A stretch of 64,000 bases of DNA from Thermoplasmatales archaeon E-plasma (GTDB lineage: Archaea; Thermoplasmatota; Thermoplasmata; Thermoplasmatales; Thermoplasmataceae), in assembly GCA_000496135.1 (NCBI GenBank), contig KI542675.1:186001-250000 (forward strand), in the 5' to 3' direction. Shown here in pieces: positions 15,169 through 23,796 of the stretch (its first letter is position 1; each line of letters starts with the position of its first letter). Below the pieces are notes generated by a model that saw nothing but the letters and a program-made list of their open reading frames with translations, searched no databases and was not told the origin of the DNA. A program made the position numbers and the translations under genes.

Positions 15169-17106
15169 ATGGTTGTCAAAGTAAACTCAAATGAGACCGG
15201 AATTATGAAGGTATCCATTGGAGAGCCTTTTGAATATCTTCGGACAAATTTTACCGGTGATCACGAAATTGATGTGAAATCATTGAAAGATTCTGGAATT
15301 GAAATTGATATAAGTAATGAAAATACAGAAATCTCAATCCCTCTGGATCCATCGGATCACATATTAGGATTGGGAGAAAAGGCTTTACCGGTTGACAGAA
15401 AGAGAACAAAGAGTGTTCTGTGGAACAGCGATTCCTATGGATATTCAATATATTCCGACCCACTTTACTGTTCAATACCGTTTTTCATTAAAATAACCAG
15501 TGGAGGCAGTTATGGCTATTTCATAAATTATCCTGGCAGAATAACAGTTGACTGCGGCATTTCCCATTACAATAAAATATTAATTCAAAGTTTATCACAA
15601 TCGCTTGCATTCTATATCATAGGGGGGAAATCCCCTGAAGAGATCGTGGAAAAATATTCTGGTTTGACAGGAAAGCCATTTCTTATACCAAATTGGGCAC
15701 TTGAGCATCAGATATCGCGTTATTCATACTATCCGGATAACATAATAATTTCAATGCTGAAAAGATACAGAGATGAATTCGGTGTTAATTCTGTTGGCTC
15801 AATTTACCTTGACATTGACTATATGGAAAACTATAAACTATTTACCATAGATAAAATGAAGTTTCCGGATATTAAGGAATTTTTAAAAAGTGTTCATGAA
15901 ATGGGTGTAAAGGTAATTCCAATACTGGACCCGGGGATAAAGGCTGAACAGGGATATCAGCAATTTCATCAGGGAATGGGAAGCTATGTCGAAACCATGA
16001 AGAATGAGATCTATACAGGTGGAGTATGGCCTGGCAAATGTGTATTTCCGGACTTCTTCAGCGAAGAGGGGAAATCCTTCTGGAAGAAAGAGGTGGAGAA
16101 GTTTATGGAAAACGGTTTTGACGGCATATGGCTTGATATGAATGAGCCTGCTGTTCAGGATGAGAAATCAGGAACGTTCCCTGAAGATCTGATTCATTCT
16201 GCCGGTGGAATCAAAATGAAGCACAGAGAGCTTCATAATGCCTATGCCCTTGCTGAAGCAGAGGCAACATCCTCTGCTCTTGGAAAAAACAAATTCATAC
16301 TGAGCAGAGCCGGTTATTCAGGAATTCAAAAATACGCAGCAATCTGGTCAGGTGATGGCACTTCATCATCTGAAAGCATGGCACTTCAGATACCAGTACT
16401 TACCGGGTTGAGCATATCAGGTGTTCCATACGTCGGCTGCGATCTTGGCGGGTTTCTTGGATATTCATCTCCGGAGCTCCTGCTGAGATTTTACCAGATG
16501 GCTCTGCTCTTCCCAATATACAGGAATCATAAATCCAATACCGGGAATGATCAGGAACTGTATATCTATCCGGATGACATAAAGCAAAAATTCAGGCAAA
16601 TTCTTTCCTTACGCCATGCTCTTGTTCCATATCTTCACTGGAAAAGTGTAAAGGCAGTGGAGAAAGGAACTCCAATAATAAGACCTCTGGCATTTAACTT
16701 TCCGGATATAGAGTCTCTGTTCACAATAAATGATGAATATATGGCTGGAAAAGAGCTCCTTCTTGCTCCCATTGTGAATAGCAACACTGAAGAAAGGTTT
16801 ATAACGTTCCCTCCGGGAAAATGGTATTCATTCGAGCACGGAAAAGTCTATGAAGGGAATTCAACGACCAAATATTCAGGGGACATACCTCTCTTTCAGG
16901 GTAAGGATACCTGTATTATTGCCGGAGAAAGATTATGCATATTTGGTGATGTGAACGAAAGGGTATTTTTCAAGGGTAAATGGATTAATGTAACGGTTAG
17001 CGGTGATTCTGTCATTATTGATGGCAACAAGGCTCCTGAAAATGAATATATAATCATAGACAGAGGAAGAGTTATTTATTTAAAGGATCTAATGGAAGAA
17101 CTGTAA
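15169..17106 (+). CDS. malA: Alpha-glucosidase, glycoside hydrolase family 31
   Basis: 645 residues from the ATG at 15169, a size and N terminus (KVSIGEPFEY) matching the Sulfolobus MalA type. GIWLDMNEP contains the nucleophile Asp323; WSGDGTSS contains the acid/base Asp396. HILGLGEKALPVDRKRTK and the late LFPIYRNHK segment are further GH31 signatures. It releases glucose from maltose, maltooligosaccharides and glycogen; no signal peptide, so intracellular. An in-frame ATG at 15100 exists, but a tattatac box about 25 bases before 15169 supports the shorter leaderless start. Convergent with the CopD-like gene, overlapping it by 18 bases. Confidence 0.92.
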   Translation: MVVKVNSNETGIMKVSIGEPFEYLRTNFTGDHEIDVKSLKDSGIEIDISNENTEISIPLDPSDHILGLGEKALPVDRKRTKSVLWNSDSYGYSIYSDPLYCSIPFFIKITSGGSYGYFINYPGRITVDCGISHYNKILIQSLSQSLAFYIIGGKSPEEIVEKYSGLTGKPFLIPNWALEHQISRYSYYPDNIIISMLKRYRDEFGVNSVGSIYLDIDYMENYKLFTIDKMKFPDIKEFLKSVHEMGVKVIPILDPGIKAEQGYQQFHQGMGSYVETMKNEIYTGGVWPGKCVFPDFFSEEGKSFWKKEVEKFMENGFDGIWLDMNEPAVQDEKSGTFPEDLIHSAGGIKMKHRELHNAYALAEAEATSSALGKNKFILSRAGYSGIQKYAAIWSGDGTSSSESMALQIPVLTGLSISGVPYVGCDLGGFLGYSSPELLLRFYQMALLFPIYRNHKSNTGNDQELYIYPDDIKQKFRQILSLRHALVPYLHWKSVKAVEKGTPIIRPLAFNFPDIESLFTINDEYMAGKELLLAPIVNSNTEERFITFPPGKWYSFEHGKVYEGNSTTKYSGDIPLFQGKDTCIIAGERLCIFGDVNERVFFKGKWINVTVSGDSVIIDGNKAPENEYIIIDRGRVIYLKDLMEEL

Positions 17107-17598
17107 TGCAACCGCAAGAATTGTGATTATAACCATTAGAAGAAGCGTAATGTATGAGAGAAGATGGGAAGTTTTTCTCAGTCTCTTCAATCCTTCCATA
17201 TTGCCCTCCAGCGCCATCTTCATTATTCGCTTTCCATGATACATATTGTTGGCGTACATCAGCAGAACCATGGCTACGACTATAATTCCCTTTACAAATA
17301 GTATCTGACCACCAGAAGTGTAAAGGAGTGCATTAATAAAATCAGGACCAAGATACCATGTCGCATTGTATAGCCCTGTCAATATTAAAATTATGATTGA
17401 AGCATTGGTAAAAACTGCAAATCTCTTCCCTATTCTGCCAACAATCCTTGTTCGCAGTTTTTCATCATCTGTTATCTTGAATGATTCAGGGTAAACCACA
17501 AGCCATATGAAGAATGATCCACCAATAAAGAATATTGCTGTAAATATGTGAATCCATAAAATTATGAGATCTATAAAATCAATAAACGTGCTCGTCAT
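17089..17598 (-). CDS. CopD-like four-TM membrane protein
   Basis: 169 residues with four hydrophobic segments. The first reads LWIHIFTAIFFIGGSFFIWL, with the His and Gly-Gly of CopD-superfamily TM1. The third region has GQILFVKGIIVVAMVLLMYANNMYHGKR, again with the K...H pattern of the superfamily. Members are linked to copper handling or haem-containing redox membrane proteins. Three genes on this strand (PadR remnant, 81-residue protein, this one) are tightly packed. Metal binding here is inference. Confidence 0.68.
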   Translation of the reverse strand: MTSTFIDFIDLIILWIHIFTAIFFIGGSFFIWLVVYPESFKITDDEKLRTRIVGRIGKRFAVFTNASIIILILTGLYNATWYLGPDFINALLYTSGGQILFVKGIIVVAMVLLMYANNMYHGKRIMKMALEGNMEGLKRLRKTSHLLSYITLLLMVIITILAVALQFFH

Positions 17599-17602
17599 TT
17601 AT

Positions 17603-17845
17603 TCACTCTCTATTCCTGTTATCATTTCTTTCACCTTTCATTTCCTCTATAAGGTCAAGAATATCGGCCTTGAAATGCTCCAGCCTTTCCCTTCTGTCCT
17701 TTTTGGTAAGTATGAACGCTGATTTTACTATTTCTACTATCACTCCTGCTACCTGGTCAATTGCTTCATTCAATATTCTGGAATCCTCCAGATCAGTAAG
17801 GATCTCCGGGAAAATGATATCTCTGTTCATTGAAGTAGCCAGCAT
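17603..17845 (-). CDS. Small helical protein of unknown function
   Basis: 80 residues from the ATG at 17845, which follows the PadR-frame TAA by one base; an upstream GTG at 17875 is possible. The sequence is helical (ILTDLEDSRILNEAIDQVAG, IVKSAFILTKKDRRERLEHF) and ends in a charged tail rich in N, R and E. No motif is recognised. It lies 4 bases before the CopD-like gene and is evidently cotranscribed with it, so its job may concern that membrane protein. Confidence 0.55.
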   Translation of the reverse strand: MLATSMNRDIIFPEILTDLEDSRILNEAIDQVAGVIVEIVKSAFILTKKDRRERLEHFKADILDLIEEMKGERNDNRNRE

Positions 17846-17846
17846 C

Positions 17847-18105
17847 TTATTCCCTGATGTTTTCTCTAAACTCACGTAGATTCTTCACGTAACTTTTTCC
17901 TTTGTCTGTAAGGAAATAAACCTTTGATTTGCCCACCTTTTCATGACGTACCAGGTCTTCTGCTTCTATGCTTTCGAAGCGGCCTTATAGTTCCGCCTGA
18001 AACAGAAGTTCCATCCCATTTTATCCTTCTGGAAAGTTCATATCCATTCATAGGTTTGAGAGAAAGGATGAAAAGTGTGCTGTCAAAATATTCGCCATAA
18101 CTCAT
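17847..18105 (-). pseudogene. PadR-family regulator, frameshifted
   Basis: From the ATG at 18105: MSYGEYFDSTLFILSLKPMN then GYELSRRIKWDGTSVSGGTI, the PadR N-terminal winged helix up to the GTIYP motif. There the frame changes: the expected YPxLxRLE is reduced to RPLRK and the frame ends at about 17941. A second frame resumes RFESIEAEDLVRHEKVGKSK then VYFLTDKGKSYVKNLREF to the TAA at 17847-17849, the PadR wing and last helix. A small deletion at about 17985 explains both. PadR proteins repress stress or efflux genes; here the operon is probably deregulated if the shift is genuine. Confidence 0.72.
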
Positions 18106-18106
18106 A

Positions 18107-18120
18107 TATCGATTTCGATA
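18107..18120. promoter_or_regulatory. Palindromic operator next to the padR start
   Basis: TATCGATTTCGATA has perfect 6-base arms around TT and begins two bases before the minus-strand padR ATG. The location suits autoregulation by PadR; that the regulator itself is frameshifted makes the site a possible relic. Binding is inference. Confidence 0.5.
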
Positions 18121-18344
18121 ATAGATTAAGAACATATAAACCATGGTTTTCAAAGGCATGGTTGGAGTTTTACATTTTATGTTTACAGGATAATAGCCGC
18201 TTACTGAAACCAGATCACCCAGAGAATTTAGTATTTGGTCGGATATAGCCAATAAAAGAGATAATATTATAATATACCGTATGGAAACCGTAATCTAGTA
18301 ACAAACAACAGGATGACAGGTTCTGGCAATATCATGCCATCACG

Positions 18345-18360
18345 CTGTTTCCGGAAACAG
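18345..18360 (-). terminator. Hairpin at the end of the acyl-CoA operon
   Basis: CTGTTTCCGGAAACAG is a perfect 16-base palindrome four bases beyond the stop of the last operon gene (18365). It could form a 3'-end stem in the RNA. No U-run follows, so a role in termination or mRNA stability is only a suggestion. Confidence 0.35.
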
Positions 18361-18364
18361 AGAA

Positions 18365-19885
18365 CTACTTTAAGGCATGCCTCAGTTCATTTTTCTGGAT
18401 CTTTCCAACAGAATTCTTTGGAAGTGCATCAATAAAAAAGATCTCTTTCGGGCATTTGTACCGTGCAAGATTTTTTTTACAGAACTCAATCACCTGCGTC
18501 TCATTCAGATGCACATCTCTCCTCACAATAAAGGCAACAACTTCTTCGCCATATTTCTCGTCTTCTTTTCCTACTACTGCCACCTCTGAGATGCCCGGCA
18601 TTGCACTGATTACATTCTCAACCTCCTTTGGGTACACGTTTTCTCCTCCCCTTATAATCATATCCTTCTTCCTGTCAACAATGTAGAAATAGCCATCTCT
18701 GTCCATGTACCCGAGATCACCAGTATGGAGCCATCCATTTCTGAGAATTTCCTCAGTTTCATTTTTCCTGTTGAAATACCCTTTCATGACGTTTGGTCCT
18801 CTGATCACAATTTCCCCAACCTGCCCGGGCGGCAGATCCTCATCGATCTCTGAAAAAATTCTAACATCCTGTCCAGGGAGTGGTATACCGATAGACCCTA
18901 TTTTTCTTGCCCCGAACCTTGGATTTATTGTTGAGGCTACTGTGCCTTCAGTCATTCCGTACCCCTCTATTATCTTTATCCCATAGGCCTTCTCAAAGTC
19001 TTCAAACCATTTGACCGGCATGGGGGCAGCACCGCAAATCCCAATCTTGAGCGGAGAAAGACTTGCTTTGTGTTCTTCACTTATCGAGTCGGAGAGCATC
19101 TTGTAAATTGTGGGCACACCAGAAAACATGGTTGGCTTATATCTCTTCACAGACTCAAAAAACTCCTCAGAATCAAATTTCCTGAGAATAACAAGGGGTC
19201 CTCCCTTAAGGATGGAGGCGATGCTGAACATAAGATTGTTCACATGGAAGAGAGGTAGGATAATTATCATCCTGTCGTTGTCCTCTAGACCTACGGCCTG
19301 CTGAAGCTGAATGGCTTCTCTATAAACGTTCTGCGCCGTGAGAACCGCCCCCTTTGGTTTTCCCGTGGTACCTGAGGTATATACAATAAAAAGATCATCA
19401 GGATTATCCGGGAAAGCAGTAAAATCTGCCTTACCGTGGAATATCCTTCTATAGAGGTCTCCTGATTCATTTCCATTATCAAAGTCCAAAATTACCCTTT
19501 CAACTCTTAGCCCAGTCCTTTCAACGGCATTTTCAATCTTTTCCCTGTAGGATAACTCTCCGAAGACTATTTTTGCTCCTGAATCAGCAATCTGGTAGGA
19601 GATCTCCTGTTCCTTCAGATTAACATTTATTGGAGTAACAGTGGCACCGGCCATCCACGATCCCATGATAATTACGATCAGTTCTGGTCGATTAAGAAGA
19701 TCGATAGCAACGACATCTCCGTTGCCGACGCCAAGTTCAGTGAGGTATCCCGCAACGGATCGGTACATCTCCACAACATCCTCTGACGAATAGGTTCTAC
19801 CGTAAAAGATAAAAGTCTCCCTGTCACTCTTGAGAAGGTTCTCTTCCATCATCCTAAGCAGCTGTATCGCTGTCAAGGGTATCAC
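18365..19885 (-). CDS. Acyl-CoA synthetase (AMP-forming)
   Basis: 506 residues of the ANL superfamily. YTSGTTGKPKGAVLT is the P-loop-like A3 motif, GYGMTEGTVAS is A5, GWLHTGDLGYMDRDGYFYIVDR is A7-A8, and PKNSVGKIQK contains the adenylation lysine. The enzyme activates a medium or long carboxylic acid to its CoA thioester. It is the last gene of a five-gene operon with a second synthetase, MaoC, thiolase and DUF35; its start overlaps DUF35 by 4 bases. Exact substrate cannot be read; context suggests fatty or branched acids. Confidence 0.92.
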   Translation of the reverse strand: MIPLTAIQLLRMMEENLLKSDRETFIFYGRTYSSEDVVEMYRSVAGYLTELGVGNGDVVAIDLLNRPELIVIIMGSWMAGATVTPINVNLKEQEISYQIADSGAKIVFGELSYREKIENAVERTGLRVERVILDFDNGNESGDLYRRIFHGKADFTAFPDNPDDLFIVYTSGTTGKPKGAVLTAQNVYREAIQLQQAVGLEDNDRMIIILPLFHVNNLMFSIASILKGGPLVILRKFDSEEFFESVKRYKPTMFSGVPTIYKMLSDSISEEHKASLSPLKIGICGAAPMPVKWFEDFEKAYGIKIIEGYGMTEGTVASTINPRFGARKIGSIGIPLPGQDVRIFSEIDEDLPPGQVGEIVIRGPNVMKGYFNRKNETEEILRNGWLHTGDLGYMDRDGYFYIVDRKKDMIIRGGENVYPKEVENVISAMPGISEVAVVGKEDEKYGEEVVAFIVRRDVHLNETQVIEFCKKNLARYKCPKEIFFIDALPKNSVGKIQKNELRHALK

Positions 19886-20448
19886 TCCATTATTTCATAC
19901 CAGAAATCAGAAACCACTCCTGTCCTCTTTTCCTTGAATTTTGCTATGACCTTTGTTCCGGGTTCAATCTTTTCTCTCCCTTTGAGATCTATTCTCTGAA
20001 GTATACCGGTATCTGCATCCAGTGGCTTGACATATCCAACTGCGTAAGGAACCTTATCAAAGAACTCAGAGGTTGCATACCAGGATGTTGTGCTTGATAA
20101 CACAATTCCCTCGTTGCTCACTTTTTTCCATTCAGTTTCTCCATAACATTCAGAACATCTCGATCTTGGAGGAAAATGCAATATTCCACACTTACTGCAT
20201 CTGGAACCGTACAGTTCCGCGGAATTCATGAGTTCGGAGAAGAACCTTGACTGCTCTCCGTAGCTGTATTTATAGAACATGACCATCTTATCGGGAACCT
20301 CGAAATATTTCTCGTGTTCAAGAATAGAAGGATTCTGGTTGAGTTTTTCAAAAATAATCCTGTCTATGACGCTTTCCAAAGGTTCTGACTTAAGTTCCTT
20401 TCTTGCAGTTTCCCTTGCCTTTTCAGTAGACGTTTTCAACTCAATCAA
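19882..20448 (-). CDS. DUF35 OB-fold / zinc-ribbon acyl-CoA-associated protein
   Basis: 188 residues. The rubredoxin-like knuckles SRCSKCGILHFPPRSRCSEC are followed by an OB-fold (GIVLSSTTSWYATSEFFDKVPYAVGYV) and KVIAKFKEKRTG. DUF35 proteins partner with thiolases; in archaeal HMG-CoA synthase/thiolase complexes the family bridges the two enzymes and binds CoA. Here it overlaps the upstream thiolase by 8 bases and the downstream synthetase by 4, so complex formation with this thiolase is strongly suggested by context. Confidence 0.88.
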   Translation of the reverse strand: MIELKTSTEKARETARKELKSEPLESVIDRIIFEKLNQNPSILEHEKYFEVPDKMVMFYKYSYGEQSRFFSELMNSAELYGSRCSKCGILHFPPRSRCSECYGETEWKKVSNEGIVLSSTTSWYATSEFFDKVPYAVGYVKPLDADTGILQRIDLKGREKIEPGTKVIAKFKEKRTGVVSDFWYEIME

Positions 20449-21694
20449 CCCCCAGCACTGACACAGAGCAGTATGACGATCCAGGTCCGCCGATTGAATG
20501 CGCCAGTCCAGTGCCTCTGTTTATCTCCACCTGTCTCTTTTCCGCCCTGTTTCTGAGCTGATTTACAACTTCACCTATCTGCATCACCCCGGTTGCTCCC
20601 ACTGCATGTCCGGCGCCCAGAAGGCCGCCAGAAGGGGATACCGGGAGATCACCGCCCATCATTGGAACACCATCCTCTATGAATTTTCCTCCTTTGCCCC
20701 TTTCACAGAAGCCCATAGCCTCGTAAGCCTGAATTTCTGTAAAACTGAATGCGTCATGAAGTTCGGCGACATCTACCGATTTCCTCGGATTCTCGATGCC
20801 TGCCATTCTGTAAGCCATAGCCGCGGATTCGTAGTGATTCCTCAGGTCAGCTATGTCACCATATTTTCCCATTCTGTCATTCACAGTTCTTGATCCGGTG
20901 AAGGACTTGTCATTGGACGAACCTATTCCCATGACCCATACCGGATCTTTAACATCAGTTTCTCTGGCTTTCTCCTCACTCATCAGAACAAGTGCATATG
21001 CACCTTCCGTGTAAAGTGAACAGTCAAGCATCTTGAACGGGTGGGAAATCATCCTGGACTGCATAACCTCATCAACGGTTATCTTCATCGGACTCTGAGC
21101 AAATGGATTGTTGATAGCATTTCCATGGTTCTTCACACTTACCAAGGCTGCCTGTTCCTCTGTGGTGCCATACTTTTTCATGTGCGCAGATGCAAGAATG
21201 GCGTATGAAGAGGCAGCTGAAGTCCCGAGAGGAAATTCCCAGGTCATATCCGCGCTGTATGCGATGGACTTTATGACTTCAGGCGTTGTTTTCCCTTGAG
21301 CCCAGTCATAACAGTCCTGGGCCTTCTCTGCACCTATCACCAGAGTAACATCCGCAAGACCGGAAGCAATCTCCGAATACCCTGACCGGAACGCATAGCC
21401 ACCTGTAGCACCGCCAGTTGTGATTCTGATCCCGGGTTTTCCGTACATTCCAATGTAATCATGAACGTACGTATCCGGCATTATCTGCCTCTCGAAAAGG
21501 TCGTTATAAATTCCATAAACTACTGAATCTATGTTTCCCAGGGTAATTCCTCCATCACTCATTGCCATCATAGCGGCTTCCAGAGCAAGTTCATAATAGG
21601 TCTTATTCGGGGTTCTTGCCTCAAATTTGGTCTGCCCAGTTCCTATAACCGCAACTCTCCTCTTTTCACTTTTCAATTGCCTGTACGATTTCAT
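20441..21694 (-). CDS. Thiolase-superfamily acyltransferase (SCP-x/acetyl-CoA C-acyltransferase type)
   Basis: 417 residues from the ATG at 21694, with GGAG 8-12 bases upstream; a longer frame from 21727 would overlap maoC. RVAVIGTGQTKFEARTPNKT begins the fold. The reactive-cysteine loop position has GGATGGYAFRSG, lacking an obvious Cys, as in many archaeal thiolase-like proteins that work with DUF35. VAELHDAFSFTEIQAYEAMG and SPSGGLLGAGHAVGATG supply the His motifs. Expected to catalyse thiolytic cleavage or condensation of acyl-CoA, or act as a partner. Catalytic competence is uncertain because of the missing Cys. Confidence 0.85.
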   Translation of the reverse strand: MKSYRQLKSEKRRVAVIGTGQTKFEARTPNKTYYELALEAAMMAMSDGGITLGNIDSVVYGIYNDLFERQIMPDTYVHDYIGMYGKPGIRITTGGATGGYAFRSGYSEIASGLADVTLVIGAEKAQDCYDWAQGKTTPEVIKSIAYSADMTWEFPLGTSAASSYAILASAHMKKYGTTEEQAALVSVKNHGNAINNPFAQSPMKITVDEVMQSRMISHPFKMLDCSLYTEGAYALVLMSEEKARETDVKDPVWVMGIGSSNDKSFTGSRTVNDRMGKYGDIADLRNHYESAAMAYRMAGIENPRKSVDVAELHDAFSFTEIQAYEAMGFCERGKGGKFIEDGVPMMGGDLPVSPSGGLLGAGHAVGATGVMQIGEVVNQLRNRAEKRQVEINRGTGLAHSIGGPGSSYCSVSVLGVD

Positions 21695-21710
21695 AACGTA
21701 TATCTCCGTT

Positions 21711-22124
21711 TTATCTATTTTTCTCAAGGTGCACTGTGACGAATTCCATCACACACTCCTTTCTCTGGTTGAACGTCTTCGCAGAAAGCGTTACTACCAC
21801 CGATCCGGACTTTGATTCTCTCCTTTCCGCTGAGTATGATACTGTTAGGGTATCACCTATCTTCACGGGTTCAAGAAAACTGACCCTTTCTATGGATTTC
21901 AGTGCCATAAATACATTCGTGTTGATGGCGCCCGAACGGATCATAAGACCAAGAGAAACAGACAGTGTGAGATAGCCGTGGGCCACACGTTCACCAAAAA
22001 TGCTTTTTTCCGCCATTTCCCTGTCTGTATGCAGATATGTCCAGTCTCCCGTGAAATATGAGAACATCACAAGATCGGTCTCAGTTATTGTCCTGCCTTC
22101 TGTAGTTTTCTCTTCTGCAGTCAC
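21711..22124 (-). CDS. MaoC-like (R)-specific enoyl-CoA hydratase
   Basis: 137 residues with the hot-dog fold. ETDLVMFSYFTGDWTYLHTD carries the Asp-x4-His hydratase dyad (D31/H36 region), and GERVAHGYLTLSVSLGLM is the second signature. It hydrates trans-2-enoyl-CoA. It overlaps the upstream synthetase by 4 bases and precedes the thiolase, so together they cover activation, hydration and thiolysis steps. A dehydrogenase for the middle oxidation is not encoded within the operon. Confidence 0.88.
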   Translation of the reverse strand: MTAEEKTTEGRTITETDLVMFSYFTGDWTYLHTDREMAEKSIFGERVAHGYLTLSVSLGLMIRSGAINTNVFMALKSIERVSFLEPVKIGDTLTVSYSAERRESKSGSVVVTLSAKTFNQRKECVMEFVTVHLEKNR

Positions 22125-23596
22125 TTCTTCACCTGATCATTTATGTACAGGTCCTTGTACTGCTCCCTCAATTCCTTCTTGAGTATTTTTCCGCTTGAGT
22201 TATGCGGAAGAGATGGAAGAACTATGATCTTCTTGGGTATTTTGTAATTTGCCATTCTTGGTTTGAGATATTCAATGATCTCATCAGGAACCACCTTCTG
22301 ATCTTTTCTGGCGGTTACAAATGCGGTGACTGCCTCCATCCAGTAAGGATGTTTTATACCAACCACTGCAGCTTCCCCAATGGACCTTTGTGTAAGAAGT
22401 TCTCTCTCCACCTCTATGGAAGGTACATTCTCTCCACCTGTGCGGATTATGTCCTTCTTTCTATCTACAAAGTAAGGGAAACCATCGCTGTCCATCACTG
22501 CGAGGTCTCCGGTTCTGATCCATCCCCCATCGAATGAAGTTCTGGTTCTCGCTTCGTCATTGAAGTAACCTCTCGCAACCGTAGGTCCTTTCATCAGTAT
22601 CTCTCCAACTTCTCCTCTTCTGGCCTCGGATCCATCATCCTTGACCAGTTTAAGGGAGATGTTGATATGAGGCCGCCCTATGGATTCCTTTCTGCCTTCA
22701 AAATCATCTGGCTGAATCGTTGCTCCCATTGGAGTGGTCTCAGTCATGCCGTAATAATTTCTCCACTGCACTCCGGGGAAAATCCTGGAGACAGCGTTGA
22801 ACTGTGTTTCACTTATAAAGGCACCAAAGCTGATGCACTTTTTCACAGAAGAGAAAGGCTCTTTCACAAACTGGGAAAGACCTATGAATACAGTGGGTGG
22901 GAAAATAAGGTATGTAACACTGTACTTGTTTATCAGGGAAATTATCTCAACTGGATTTGGATTAGCCTCAACGACTATGGATGCCCCAACGTTCATAAAG
23001 CCCAGGAATGTGTACAGGCCAGCCACATGGTAAACAGGAATGCTCAACAAAAACACATCGTCATGACGCCAGTCCAGATCATGGACAGAACTCAATAATG
23101 AGGAATACCAGTTCATATGGGTGTTCATAACGCCTTTTGGGGCGGATTCAGTTCCCGAGGTGTAAAGGAGAGTTGAAACATCGTTTGGTTCAGTTTCATA
23201 GGTAAAATTGTCGGTACCGGTAAGGTCCACATTGTCAAATTCCACCGTTCTGGTTCCGGGATCAAAGTTTAAGGCAGTGTCAGTGAAAAGAACAACAGGT
23301 CTGGAATTCTGGACAAGCGTCTTAATCTCATCCTGTTTCAGGTTGAAATTATATGGAGAATATACCGCGCCTATACGATTTACGGCCATCCAAAGTTCAA
23401 GCATCTCCGGCCGGTTTTTGGAGAAAACGGCAACGATGTCACCAGCCTTTATACCGCTCTTTCTGAGATATGATACCCATTGGAGTACCCTTTTCCTGAA
23501 TGCCTCAAAGCTAAAGGTTCTGTCGTTGAAATATATAAAATTTTTATTGGGCCATTTTTCCGAGGATCGATCAATAACATCAGAAACATTTAACAT
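22121..23596 (-). CDS. Acyl-CoA synthetase (AMP-forming), operon leader
   Basis: 491 residues. LLYTSGTESAPKGVMNTHMN is the A3 motif with ESAPKG rather than TGKPKG, NYYGMTETTPMGA is A5, GGWIRTGDLAVMDSDGFPYF is A7, and PHNSSGKILKKELRE holds the catalytic Lys. It activates carboxylic acids for the downstream MaoC and thiolase. First gene of the operon; an AT-rich promoter-like stretch (ttaaaaactttatt on the plus strand) is at about 23626-23640. Paralogous to, but clearly diverged from, the synthetase that ends the operon, so two substrate ranges are likely. Confidence 0.92.
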   Translation of the reverse strand: MLNVSDVIDRSSEKWPNKNFIYFNDRTFSFEAFRKRVLQWVSYLRKSGIKAGDIVAVFSKNRPEMLELWMAVNRIGAVYSPYNFNLKQDEIKTLVQNSRPVVLFTDTALNFDPGTRTVEFDNVDLTGTDNFTYETEPNDVSTLLYTSGTESAPKGVMNTHMNWYSSLLSSVHDLDWRHDDVFLLSIPVYHVAGLYTFLGFMNVGASIVVEANPNPVEIISLINKYSVTYLIFPPTVFIGLSQFVKEPFSSVKKCISFGAFISETQFNAVSRIFPGVQWRNYYGMTETTPMGATIQPDDFEGRKESIGRPHINISLKLVKDDGSEARRGEVGEILMKGPTVARGYFNDEARTRTSFDGGWIRTGDLAVMDSDGFPYFVDRKKDIIRTGGENVPSIEVERELLTQRSIGEAAVVGIKHPYWMEAVTAFVTARKDQKVVPDEIIEYLKPRMANYKIPKKIIVLPSLPHNSSGKILKKELREQYKDLYINDQVKK

Positions 23597-23796
23597 GATC
23601 TATCCAAAAGATAACAGTATCACTACTTAAAAACTTTATTCAAGTCACAGAATATTTGATATCTGCTATCATTTAAAAATAATAACACATTAGACACGGT
23701 AAATGGTAAACGATAATGAAACCAGGTCACAATGGTATATAAAATTCCAATATGAACCAGGTACAGTATAGTTTGCGAAGCAGGTTTCACCAATCA

